Shown here one piece after another: positions 47,494-57,876 of a stretch of 64,000 bases of DNA. Position 1 is the stretch's first letter. The number at the start of each line of letters is the position of its first letter. The translations under genes and the position numbers were made by a program. The notes under the pieces are model-generated. The model was not told where the DNA came from. It did not search any database and saw only the letters and a program-made list of their open reading frames with translations. Source of the DNA: Craspedostauros australis (lineage: Eukaryota; Bacillariophyta; Bacillariophyceae; Mastogloiales; Achnanthaceae); assembly GCA_026770025.1 (NCBI GenBank), contig JAMXDE010000078.1, forward strand, positions 1 to 64,000, in the 5' to 3' direction.

Positions 47494-49101
47494 TTAGAGT
47501 TTACATCTCTGACGTTTCCCTTGGGATTCTTCCTTCTGCTCCACCTCTCGTTTCATCGCCGCTTCAAAAATGCCTTGTTGATTGCGCAGGGAGCGCCGGG
47601 GTGATGCCTTCGCAGCCTCCAGAGTCCTTTCACGCTTCCGAGATGCCGTCTCTTTGGCTGTTGCTCTCGATCTTGTTGTTATGACGTGTGGTATCTTCAT
47701 TGTGCAACGGTTGCTTGCCTTTCGGCCGCTGTCCGGTTCTGCTTCGTCCGATATGCTTGCCACAGCTCGCTTCCTTCTCGAAACTGTGTTCCTCGCCGAA
47801 ACTCTGTTGGTGTTGGGACTTTCCTCCATTGCGCCCTGTTTGTTTGTATTTCGGTTGGAGTCTGGCTCTCCTCCATCTGGCATGCCCTCTACAGCTTTGT
47901 TCCTTCTCGATGGCTTGTTCTTCTTGTTCCGCTTCACAAAGGTTTGTTTTGTCTTGCCAATCCAAGTTCTGTCCCTTCCATGAAGAAGGCGGAAACAGGT
48001 GTTGCTTGCCTCTAGCTCTTTGTTGTTGTGTCGAAGCTGGCACATTGTGACTTTCGTTTCGATGCCGCAGTACTGCATCCACCTTCCGTGGTGCGCCGTG
48101 GGCGCAACACACGCATGGAGGTGGCACTCCATGCACATCCATGGAGTCAATACGCCGCAGACAACACATGAGCCCCTTCTCGACGCCAGATGCACTGGAG
48201 CATGGCTGCCTTCGCAAACACGCCTGTTCATGTCCGAGCCTTTCTCCGTCGTCGCCTCCAAAACCTTCCGACAGCAGTCTCCGTACCGATCGACGGTCCG
48301 TCGCTTCGTTTGCATCCGTCCTTCTCCCTTCAGTGGCGCGATCTGCGCTTTCCACTGGCACCTCCATGGCTGGTACCGCAAAAGCTGCTATACGTTGTAT
48401 GCTGCTTCGATCATCTTGTTCTCTGTCCTTCAGAGATTTGGCCCAGCTGCCAAGCGTGTCTTGGATTTTCCGAATTGATGCAACAAGCCCTTGGCGATGA
48501 TTCATCATGCAGCGGAAGTGATGAATAGTTGGAGTCTTCTCCAGATCTGCATTTGTATAGATATCCTTTGTACAGCAGTACTGCTGGAGCTTGTGCAATG
48601 TGATGATCACGACTTCCATCAATCGCGACACAATCTTGCATTGGAATGTGGAGTGCGGTGGGTGGGCCTGGTTCTGTCGTATCATGCGGGTGACCACGTC
48701 TGATCCACCCTTGAACGCGTTCCAGCGTGAAATGATCGCGGGGACGAACGTATGCACTCTTGGAACCGGAGAAGGCAAGTCTTGACAGGCCCTCCATATC
48801 AACAAGTCATGCAGGACGTCTTCTCTCGTGAGATGAGCCACGCTAGACCCTCCCGAACCCCTCTTGTGAGGATTCCGTTTGGTTTGGAGGTAACTTTCCA
48901 GAAATTTCCAGGACGGAGTTGAGGTTGGTTTCGTACCGGCCTCCGTGTATGCAAATGCCAACATGAGCTTGTGGAGGTCTTGTAGCACAGTACAATAGGA
49001 TTGGATGAGAGACGATTCAAACCTAGTTGCCATAGTTTGGATTACGTTCCCCGTGGCATCACCTTCTCCAAAAGAGGATCCGGGTGTGCCACGAACGTAA
49101 G
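47494..49101 (-). pseudogene. PiggyBac-like transposase, C-terminal remnant
   Basis: RWNAFKGGSDVVTRMIRQ (about 48720) resembles the block around the third catalytic Asp of PiggyBac transposases (N.xKGGVD). Further on, SCVVCGVLTPWMCMECHLHAC and later TCFRLLHGRD resemble their C-terminal Cys-rich zinc domain, followed by a basic tail. These lie in two frames, changing near 48380, so either a frameshift or a small intron separates them. The N-terminal half is absent: the frame is cut at 49101 by the Copia-B LTR. Similarity is recalled, not searched. An alternative is another DDE family with a zinc tail. Confidence 0.45.
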
Positions 49102-49894
49102 TGTCGAGATGTACATGTGAGTATATGTCAAGATGTACGTGTATATGTGCATCGTTCACCCGTTATTCTCTCATACGCACTTGGACGGTATAACTACATT
49201 CGTGTCGATAGTATGCTGTGATTCGTCAGAATTACAGGGGAAATGGAACACACGAAAAGGGGCAAGATTTCTGGAGGAAATTTGCAAATGACGATTTCTG
49301 AGAGAATTGGAAGATCGTCCGTCCATCCATCAATGGTACCAAGAGAATCTCGAGGTACTTCCCAACTAAACCTCAGATGACGATATCATCTGACAGACTC
49401 CTGAATCACCAATGGAACGTGACATCTGGAGAGCAGAAGGACGCCTACTGACGTTGACAGGATGTCATCATGTCACCACGTCGACATCTGTCTCCAAGTC
49501 AGAGCAGGAGGCGAAGATCCGATGACCGAAGGGCATCAGCATCATGGATACAGAAGGTGAACTTCAAATGGCGAGTACTCATGGAGTAGGAGCCAGTACT
49601 GAATGAACGGAGTGTCGAATACGGAGTACGTATCGAACACGGAGTATCGTGCGCGACGAGCACACGATGTTGAGAGAGAGAGAATACAGAAGAGGAGCGA
49701 GAGAGCATCTCGCGTACCGACTCATAGTCGGAGACTGAATCTACGAAACAGATTGAAGCACCAAGAGCATCGGGCAAGAGAACGGCGTACACCGAGAGCA
49801 TCGGAGTAGCCAACTAATGAAATAGCAAACGAACGACTATCAACCAACACCATCTTCCACGATCGTAGGTTACCGTGAGCGGAACTTGCCAACA
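49102..49894 (+). repeat. Copia-B 5' LTR (mosaic)
   Basis: First ~290 bp identical to the 3' LTR at 56153. The remainder shares its variants with the truncated copy's LTR at 29060. Confidence 0.9.
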
Positions 49895-49906
49895 CGTTTA
49901 TAAACG
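49895..49906. other. 12-bp palindrome after the Copia-B 5' LTR
   Basis: CGTTTATAAACG lies where a primer binding site is expected. No TGG-type tRNA match is seen there. Confidence 0.7.
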
Positions 49907-49976
49907 ATAGATCAGGGCGAGCCCGCGGATCGGATCGTGCGAGGAAGACGAACATCATTCAAGAGCAACAAGCTGA

Positions 49977-52900
49977 ATGAGCGAGGAAGAGGAATTGAGA
50001 GAAATCCCTCTGTCCAACCCGACTATCAAGAGAGAAGAAGGTGCGAGTGACACTCCACCACGAGAAGAGAAGGAAGCAGCCGCGGCTACTGTCCTATCAG
50101 GCGCAGACGCAAGCGCGATCGATGAGACCGAAGAAGAACGGTCTGCAAGGCTACATCGCGAGAAGGAGAGGATCCTCAAGGCGATCAAGCGAGAGGAGAC
50201 TGGTGTGACAGAGAGCATTCGCACAGCCAAACGAAGTGGTAAAAGTGAGACACCACCAGGAGGAGAATTTGTGACGAAAACAATCTCCGCGCAACAACAG
50301 GCGAAAACCGAAAAAGTGACAACACAGAAACAAACGGAAATCAAGGGCGCGAGCGCACCAACAACGAAACAACGAATCAACATGGCGACATCAGCCAACG
50401 TAAACAAGCGACGCATCAAGGCGCCGATGTTCAGCGGTGAACAGGAAGACTACAGCGCATGGGAGTCCCAAGCGAAGGCATACGCTCGTGCACAGAAGAC
50501 GAGAGACGTGATGTTGGGCAAAACCAAAGTGCCAACAGTGAGCGAGATCGCGGCAGCCGCTGACGATGCCAAGGAAGCGATGGAAGAGATCTACGAGCTG
50601 GGATGCGATTGCTTCAGCGATCTGATCCTCATGATGGATGCAGAGAAAGGAAAAGGCAAGCAGGCCATCCAGTACATCAACCAATGCATCTCCGACGACT
50701 ATCCCGAAGGAGACGCACACGCAGCGTGGAACGTTCTCGCGGAGAAGTTCCGACCATCCGATGCGGTGACAAAGATCAAACTCAAGCGCCAATTCAACAA
50801 CGAAAAGATGAAGAGAGACACGGACCCCGACATCTACATCACGCAACTCGAGAGTCTACGATCGCGTCTCCACGATGTCAAGTACGAGATCACGGACGAG
50901 GAAATGATCATGCAAATCCTCAGCACGGTGAGCAACGAGTACAGAACTCACATCGTGAACTTCCAACACCAACTCACGTTCAATCCAGAACTGGTCACCA
51001 TCAACACGATCAGAGGAGTACTCCGTACTGCATACGCCACTCACAGAGGAGGCAAGGCATACGTCGACGACTTCCAAGACAGTAACACGAAGAGCAACGA
51101 CACTGGCTTCACAAGCACCAGTAACTTCAAGGGTACTTGTCACAACTGTGGCGTGTATGGCCATAGATCCGCCAATTGCCCAGAACGCAAGAAATCGAAC
51201 AACAAGAAAAACAATAACAACAAAATGAACGGAAAGCGCAACAAAGGCAGCGGCTTCAAGGGCAAGTGTAACTACTGCGGCATCTTCGGACATTGCGAGG
51301 CGGAGTGCCGAAAGAAGAAGTTCAACGAGAGCAAGAAGAACAACGAACAAGCCAACGCGGCTACGGAAGGACACGACAAGAGCGGGCACGAGATGGTACT
51401 CTCGGCGAAGGACATGCCGCTCTGCATGTTGGTGTCCGACGACTACATCGAAGACTCCTTCTTCGATAACTTCGAGTGCGTCGGAAATGACCACGAAGTG
51501 CAGGACGATGAGATCGTCCCGGAGTGGCTCAGCGAGGAGCCAATCATCCACGAGGTGGATCCAAGACGCAAAGTGAGCTACGAATGCTGCTTCAACGCGC
51601 ACGACCTGATCGGTTCATACGGCGACGAAGCTGAGATGGACGACGAGGCCAACGATAGCGACATCGAAGAGGCCATGAGCGATGACGACGACGACGCCAA
51701 CGAGGACGGCGGAGATGAAGACGACGAGACGAACAGCGGCGCGGCGCCGCCTCCTCCAGCGGCGGGGAACAACAGATCGGGTATCTTTGACGAAGATGAC
51801 AGCGACGAAACCGAAGATCATCCAGACGACAGCTTCAATCCAAACGAGCGTGTCGTCTATCCAGCGAATATCGACTTCCCAGATATTGAAGATCCCAACA
51901 GTGTCGACTATCTCCTCCGTCACAGCGTTACTCCAAACGCAACAGCAACAGCATTGATAATCCAAAAACAGCTCATCTTTGACGCAGTAATGGAAGCGGG
52001 GATGCGAGTGTTCCCAGGAACCACACGAGGAGTACTCATGCCAATATGGGTGAACATGATGGGATCCATCCTATCCGAGCACTTCGAATCGATCGAAGAG
52101 ATCCTTACCAATTCGATCGTCATCAATCGCATACTGGAAGCGAACAACTCAGAGACGATCCCAGAGACGGATCTACACTACATCCTTGGAGGATGCATGC
52201 GTGTACTCTTGCGAGAGCGATCACGCGTCCACCCATATGATCCAGCCACAGGATCACATCGAAGCAACACGATTCCATCGGACTACGCACAACTACCCGA
52301 TGACATGGACGATGAGGACCACCGCAATCCATACAACGAAGATGGATTCCACGAAGACGACGACGGCAGCTTCGACGACGAGATAGCTGCGGCAGCCGTG
52401 GAGCAGCTCCACGAGCTGAGCACCAAATACAAGGACAAGGTCAACAAGGACACCTGGCTCGCCGACAGCGGAGCTTTGTGTCACATCGTCAACTCAGACG
52501 CCGCTCTCTTCAATGTGCGGCACATCAAGTCATTCGTCCAAGTGGGAGACAGCACGAAGCTGGACTCTCCCAAAATGGGATCCATTCGCTTGAAGGTCAA
52601 GCAACGAGACAACACTGGCCACATCATCCGGCTCGATGACGTGAAGTACACACCGAAAATGGCGGTGAACCTTTTCTCCACGAACAAGGCTCTGTACAAC
52701 GGTTACCAGCTTGGTAGCAACGGCATTCTGATGGACATCATCAACGGATCCGGAACGAAGATCGTATTCGACCGAGTCTTCCCCACATCCAACGGATTCA
52801 TCACGGGAGTGCAGATGCATCCCATCATGCCAACGAACGACGACAAGGCTTGCACAGCCCTCGTCAAGAACCCATCCAAGGAGATCAGCGCGGTGAACTT

Positions 52901-55900
52901 GCATCGAATGCTCGGCCACGCGCCACTCGAAGCCATGAAGCGAACAGCCGCCCAATACGGATGGAAGATTATCGGCGAGATGCCGGTATGTCGCGACTGC
53001 GCGGTCGCGAATGCGAGAGTGAAGAAGATCCCGAAGGCAACCATTCCGAGAGCAACTCGCCGCGGCGAACGGCTCTTCATTGACATTAGTTACACTAAGC
53101 ACATAAGCTTCGGAGATAAACGCTACTGGACCCTGATCGTGGACGACTGCACGGATCACTGCTGGAGTTTCTTTCTCAAGAACAAAAGTGATCAACCAGG
53201 GTACATCAAACGATTCGTCCAGACGATCAAGTCACAAACTGGTGACCAACAGATCATCTTCCGAGGAGACAACAGCGGAGAGAACAAATCCACGCAGGAT
53301 ACTCTCATCGATGCAGGACTCAACGTGAAATTCGAATTCACGACATCGAACACGCCGCAACAGAACGGCAGAGTGGAACGCAAGTTCGCGTACCTCTACA
53401 CCAAGATCCGCTCCATGCTCAACGGAGCACACCTCGACGAAGAGTATAGGCATGGCCTGTGGGCAGCAGCTGCTAGCACTGCCACTGCCATCGCCAACAT
53501 CACCGTAGCGAAGAATCAAAAGGAATCACCACATCGACAATTCTTCGGCAACGATCCACCATATGCGGATGCACTCCGCACTTTCGGAGAGGTGGGTGTT
53601 GTGAAGACTACCTACGGCGGGATTACCGCCAAGCTCAAGAATAGAGGAGAAGAGATGGTGTTCATCGGATATGCACACCAACATGCATCAGGGGTCTACA
53701 ACATGTACAGACCATCGACCAAGTCACTCATCTGCTCACGCGACATCAAGTGGCTCAACCAATCATACGGACAGTTTCGTGGCTGGGCGCCAGCACCGAA
53801 CGTATCCAACGAAAGAGGAATGACGGACGCAGACGGCTTCACAACCATCGGACGGAAGGGAGCAATGCCAAGGACGGCAACGCGTCAAGCATCGAAAGCA
53901 AAGAGAGTATCTTTTGCTGACAGCAACATGTACTATATCCTATCAGACAGCGACGATGAGGATAATGAGAACGACGGAGTAGTAACTCAATCAGTCCATG
54001 ACGACGAGGAAGATCGGAGCGAATCCAATCATGAGGATGACGAGATCACACCATCCGGCGACGAAGCCGATGATGACACAGGCGTCACTCCTCCGAACAC
54101 ACCAGCGAGGTCTACACATGATACACCATCCGGACCTCCACCGAGCAAGCCAAGTAAACGTGACATAACTAGAAAGGAGAGGATCCGACGTCACGAAGCA
54201 CGAGGCAGGAAGGGAGAATCTAATCCCAAGCCAACTACAGGGAAGAGCATTCCCAGAGCTCTACGCGAACTCGCAGACTTCAACGAACGAGGTCGAAAGG
54301 AAGAAGGCTATGAGAGCAAGTCATCATCCAATGACGATAGTGACGAACTGAGCGATGAGATAACCGACGAGTCCAACAACGAAAGTACAGATGACGAAGA
54401 AATCATAGACGAAGATGAAGAGATCGAGATCACTCATCATAGCACAACAGGACTATATGGGATGAACGCAATTATCAACGACGCACCAGCGATCGATATC
54501 GGACTGTCGATGCAGGACGAGAACAAGGAACCAGAGAAGCACATCGAACCTACAACATTCGATGGAGCCTTCAATCATCCAGATCCCATCCATCGAAAGG
54601 GATATCGAGCAGCCATCAAGAAGGAGTTCGACTCCATGGACACACGCAAAGTGTACAGCAAGATCAAACGAGACGCCATCCCACGCGGCCGCAGATGCTG
54701 CAAATGCAAATGGGTCTTCAAGCTGAAGCGTGACGGCACACATCGAGCACGGCTCGTTGCATGTGGCTATTCACAAGTCGCAGGAGTGGACTTCCAAGAG
54801 CACTACTCACCCGTCATTCACGACGTGACCTATCGGGTCATGATGGTGATCATGCTGATCAAGAAGATGGACTGCGCACTCGTCGATGTCGTAACGGCAT
54901 TCCTACATGAAGACCTCGACGAGGAGATCTACATGAACTGTCCCAACGGGATGGATCATCAAGCAGACGAAGCCCTGACCCTACACAAGCCAATCTACGG
55001 GCTTGTGCAGAGCGCCAGGCAATGGTTCAAGATGTTGGTATCGACCCTCAAGAATATCAACTTCGAACAGAGCGCGGCAGATCCGTGCCTGTTCTACAGG
55101 AAGACGAACGAAGGAAGCATGATCGTGGCCATCTACGTGGACGATTGCTTCTGCTGTGGAGACTCCAAGGCATTGGAGACATTCCTGAAGGACATCCAAA
55201 GCAGCAAATTCAAGGTGACAATCGAGCGCGGACTCGGAGACTACCTCAGCTGCAATATCGAACTGAACCATGACAAGACTAGAGCGACATTGCGTCAACC
55301 ACACCTCATCCGACATCTCATTGAAGAGTTCGGAACCAAGGTTGAGAAGATGCAACGCTATGGGACACCGGGAACCCCGGGTCAAATCATCGTACGACCA
55401 TCCAAAGATAACGGACTGCAGAAGGTCGGATCGGAAGAACATGCCAAATATCGCCGAGGCGTCGGTATGCTACTCTTCCTCATCAAGCACTCGCGACCAG
55501 ATATCGCGAACCCCGTGAGGGAACTCTCCAAGGTATTGATCGGGCCCACCAAGGCCGCAATGAAGGAGATGTATCGGATCATCAAATATGTGATCGATAC
55601 AAAGGACTATGGATTGAAGATCCATCCAGCGCGTCCAGACAACGACGGCTGGGACATGGAGCTCTTTTGCGATAGCGAATATGCAGGAGACAAGAACACG
55701 AGAATCAGCATAGGGGGATTTATCCTATACCTGTGCAAGGTGCCAATCCTTTGGCGATCCAAGGCACAGAAGGCCGTCACACTCAGCTCATCCGAAGCAG
55801 AATACATTGCCCTTTCCGAAGCAGCAAAGGAAATCTTCTTCGTCGTACAACTACTTGAAAGTGTGGGCGTCCCAGTGAAGACACCGATCAAGGTCCGTGT

Positions 55901-56132
55901 GGACAACATCGGAGCGATCTTCATCGCCAAGAACCCATCGACATCCCAACGATCGCGGCACATCGACGTGCGCCATCACTACGTGAGGAACATGGTAATC
56001 AACAAAACCATCGAAATCATTTTCGTCAAATCCGAGCAAAACACAAGCGACGGATTCACCAAGAACATCAAGGCCGACTTGCAACGTGAACATGAGAAGT
56101 CGTACCTTGACACATCGAGAACATTCGAATGA
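49977..56132 (+). CDS. Copia-B gag-pol polyprotein (2051 aa)
   Basis: Single frame. Gag occupies the N-terminal ~450 residues and ends with two CCHC zinc knuckles, CHNCGVYGHRSANC (about 387) and CNYCGIFGHCEAEC (about 431). A long acidic region (about 540-640) follows. Then come protease WLADSGA (about 826), the integrase zinc region HRMLGH...CRDC (from about 975), integrase core residues in LFIDIS, FRGDNSGEN and NGRVERK (about 1032, 1095 and 1129), reverse transcriptase from about 1568 with YVDDC at about 1719, and RNase H from about 1897 (CDSEYAGDKNTRISIGG). The start ATG at 49977 is 82 bp after the LTR. Looks whole. Confidence 0.93.
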   Translation: MSEEEELREIPLSNPTIKREEGASDTPPREEKEAAAATVLSGADASAIDETEEERSARLHREKERILKAIKREETGVTESIRTAKRSGKSETPPGGEFVTKTISAQQQAKTEKVTTQKQTEIKGASAPTTKQRINMATSANVNKRRIKAPMFSGEQEDYSAWESQAKAYARAQKTRDVMLGKTKVPTVSEIAAAADDAKEAMEEIYELGCDCFSDLILMMDAEKGKGKQAIQYINQCISDDYPEGDAHAAWNVLAEKFRPSDAVTKIKLKRQFNNEKMKRDTDPDIYITQLESLRSRLHDVKYEITDEEMIMQILSTVSNEYRTHIVNFQHQLTFNPELVTINTIRGVLRTAYATHRGGKAYVDDFQDSNTKSNDTGFTSTSNFKGTCHNCGVYGHRSANCPERKKSNNKKNNNNKMNGKRNKGSGFKGKCNYCGIFGHCEAECRKKKFNESKKNNEQANAATEGHDKSGHEMVLSAKDMPLCMLVSDDYIEDSFFDNFECVGNDHEVQDDEIVPEWLSEEPIIHEVDPRRKVSYECCFNAHDLIGSYGDEAEMDDEANDSDIEEAMSDDDDDANEDGGDEDDETNSGAAPPPPAAGNNRSGIFDEDDSDETEDHPDDSFNPNERVVYPANIDFPDIEDPNSVDYLLRHSVTPNATATALIIQKQLIFDAVMEAGMRVFPGTTRGVLMPIWVNMMGSILSEHFESIEEILTNSIVINRILEANNSETIPETDLHYILGGCMRVLLRERSRVHPYDPATGSHRSNTIPSDYAQLPDDMDDEDHRNPYNEDGFHEDDDGSFDDEIAAAAVEQLHELSTKYKDKVNKDTWLADSGALCHIVNSDAALFNVRHIKSFVQVGDSTKLDSPKMGSIRLKVKQRDNTGHIIRLDDVKYTPKMAVNLFSTNKALYNGYQLGSNGILMDIINGSGTKIVFDRVFPTSNGFITGVQMHPIMPTNDDKACTALVKNPSKEISAVNLHRMLGHAPLEAMKRTAAQYGWKIIGEMPVCRDCAVANARVKKIPKATIPRATRRGERLFIDISYTKHISFGDKRYWTLIVDDCTDHCWSFFLKNKSDQPGYIKRFVQTIKSQTGDQQIIFRGDNSGENKSTQDTLIDAGLNVKFEFTTSNTPQQNGRVERKFAYLYTKIRSMLNGAHLDEEYRHGLWAAAASTATAIANITVAKNQKESPHRQFFGNDPPYADALRTFGEVGVVKTTYGGITAKLKNRGEEMVFIGYAHQHASGVYNMYRPSTKSLICSRDIKWLNQSYGQFRGWAPAPNVSNERGMTDADGFTTIGRKGAMPRTATRQASKAKRVSFADSNMYYILSDSDDEDNENDGVVTQSVHDDEEDRSESNHEDDEITPSGDEADDDTGVTPPNTPARSTHDTPSGPPPSKPSKRDITRKERIRRHEARGRKGESNPKPTTGKSIPRALRELADFNERGRKEEGYESKSSSNDDSDELSDEITDESNNESTDDEEIIDEDEEIEITHHSTTGLYGMNAIINDAPAIDIGLSMQDENKEPEKHIEPTTFDGAFNHPDPIHRKGYRAAIKKEFDSMDTRKVYSKIKRDAIPRGRRCCKCKWVFKLKRDGTHRARLVACGYSQVAGVDFQEHYSPVIHDVTYRVMMVIMLIKKMDCALVDVVTAFLHEDLDEEIYMNCPNGMDHQADEALTLHKPIYGLVQSARQWFKMLVSTLKNINFEQSAADPCLFYRKTNEGSMIVAIYVDDCFCCGDSKALETFLKDIQSSKFKVTIERGLGDYLSCNIELNHDKTRATLRQPHLIRHLIEEFGTKVEKMQRYGTPGTPGQIIVRPSKDNGLQKVGSEEHAKYRRGVGMLLFLIKHSRPDIANPVRELSKVLIGPTKAAMKEMYRIIKYVIDTKDYGLKIHPARPDNDGWDMELFCDSEYAGDKNTRISIGGFILYLCKVPILWRSKAQKAVTLSSSEAEYIALSEAAKEIFFVVQLLESVGVPVKTPIKVRVDNIGAIFIAKNPSTSQRSRHIDVRHHYVRNMVINKTIEIIFVKSEQNTSDGFTKNIKADLQREHEKSYLDTSRTFE

Positions 56133-56140
56133 CCGAATGC

Positions 56141-56152
56141 ACACAGGAAGGG
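56141..56152 (+). other. Copia-B polypurine tract
   Basis: ACACAGGAAGGG directly before the 3' LTR. The same sequence precedes the LTR at 29060. Confidence 0.7.
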
Positions 56153-56940
56153 TGTCGAGATGTACATGTGAGTATATGTCAAGATGTACGTGTATATGTG
56201 CATCGTTCACCCGTTATTCTCTCATACGCACTTGGACGGTATAACTACATTCGTGTCGATAGTATGCTGTGATTCGTCAGAATTACAGGGGAAATGGAAC
56301 ACACGAAAAGGGGCAAGATTTCTGGAGGAAATTTGCAAATGACGATTTCTGAGAGAATTGGAAGATCGTCCGTCCATCCATCAATGGTACCAAGAGAATC
56401 TCGAGGTACTTCCCAACTAAACCTCAGATGACGATATCATCTGACAGACTGATGCATCACCAATGAAACGTGACATCTGGAGAGCAGAAGGACGTCTACT
56501 GACGTCGACAGGATGTCATCATGTCACCACGTCGACATCTGTCTCCAAGTCAGAGCAGGAGGCGAAGATCCGATGACCCATGAAGATCATGGATACAGAA
56601 GGTGAACTTCAAATGGCGAGTACTCATGGAGTAGAAACCAGTACTGAACGAACGGAGTGTCGAATGCGGAGTACGCATCGAGCACGGAGTATCGTGTGGC
56701 ACGAGCACACGATGTTGAGAGAGAGAGAGAATACAGAGAGGAGCGAGAGAGTATCTCGCGTACCGACTCATAGTCGGAGACCGAATCTACGAAACAGATT
56801 GAAGCGCCGAGAGCATCGGGCAAGAGAACGGCGTACACCGAGAGGATCGGAGTAGCCAACTAATGAAATAGCAAACGAACGACTATCAACCAACACCATC
56901 TTCCACGATCGTAGGTTACCGTGCGCGGAACTTGCCAACA
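56153..56940 (+). repeat. Copia-B 3' LTR
   Basis: 788 bp, TGTCGAGATG to CTTGCCAACA. A short deletion near 56580 relative to the other two Copia-B LTRs replaces the CGAAGGGCATCAG stretch. Confidence 0.9.
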
Positions 56941-57876
56941 ACCGTTCACCATCTGCATCCAACATCCTCCAGCGTGACCACACGCCCGGCATGCCTCACA
57001 CGAGTCACTGCAATGGCAGCTGGCACTGCCACGTGCGTCTCCCGCATGTATGTAATATATGTACAGCCATATGTAATGGCATGCAACCACACAGCAAGGC
57101 AAGACCTGCCAACATGATCCATTCCCACTGAATGGTTCATGTGGAATGAATGCAGCAGTACGAAAACACCGGTGGCACATAGTTTTGGAATACAGTCTAT
57201 ATGGTACAACAATAACAGAAAAATATCTGTACACAGCATGCATGGGGAGGAAGAGAGAAGCAACTTGCATTGTTCGTATGGTAGGCTGGACCACTATTAG
57301 TTGTTACAGGGTGGTGGTAAAGTGTGGATGCAAGTTATGGACGAAGTTGCAAAGGAGGATGGGCTTGTTCTCCCAAACCCAAAGCAAGTCACAATACACG
57401 AGGAAAGCAACAGCAGAACCTGTGAAATGGCTGATTCCAACGAAGACCAAGAAAATATGGAAAATAGCAACAATGGACCCACTTTCTATTCTTTCTGAGT
57501 CGCATTTACAAAAAAAACGCCGTTTTCCCTTCCCCCCCATTGACGGAAGATTGACGGTTCTCGTCAAAAAGTCGGACCGACGGAGCATTGCTACAACACG
57601 GCGCACTGCGAGAGCCTCGGAAGGACGGACCAACTGGCCAAAAAATGTCTCCCCCCGCGACTCGTTGGTTTGTGACTGAATGGGCTCATAAGGAGAGGTA
57701 GGAGAATACGAATATGTACGTTGATTGGATATCTGAGACAAAAGTTCTGGAGTCCCGTAACAAAGTGCAGGTCGACTCACTAAGTGGGGTCTTATTGTAT
57801 CTTCATGTGCTTCCGTACCTGGCGAATATTCGCGCCCACTTTCTGAATTGCCACTGTCGGCATCAAATGGGTAAGA
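56941..57876. other. Intergenic, no recognised gene
   Basis: Overlapping open frames (57146-57679 on plus, 57304-57780 on minus) have no recognised domain. A homopolymer-rich spot (A8, then C8) lies near 57508-57538. The minus-strand gene to the right ends here, so part is its 3' region. Confidence 0.45.

Larger units (their letters stand above)
49102..56940 (+). mobile_element. Copia-B LTR retrotransposon, looks whole
   Basis: 7839 bp with LTRs 49102-49894 (793 bp) and 56153-56940 (788 bp), one long gag-pol frame and TG...CA ends. No target duplication: the left flank ends CGTAAG and the right flank starts ACCGT. The two LTRs are identical for about 290 bp, then differ at many sites, so a single LTR age is not meaningful. 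Confidence 0.92.

Noticed and set aside
49090-56950. 5-bp target duplication for Copia-B
   Set aside because: Flanks CGTAAG and ACCGT do not match.
57146-57780. Overlapping 177- and 158-residue frames on opposite strands
   Set aside because: No recognisable domain and mutually overlapping; probably chance.
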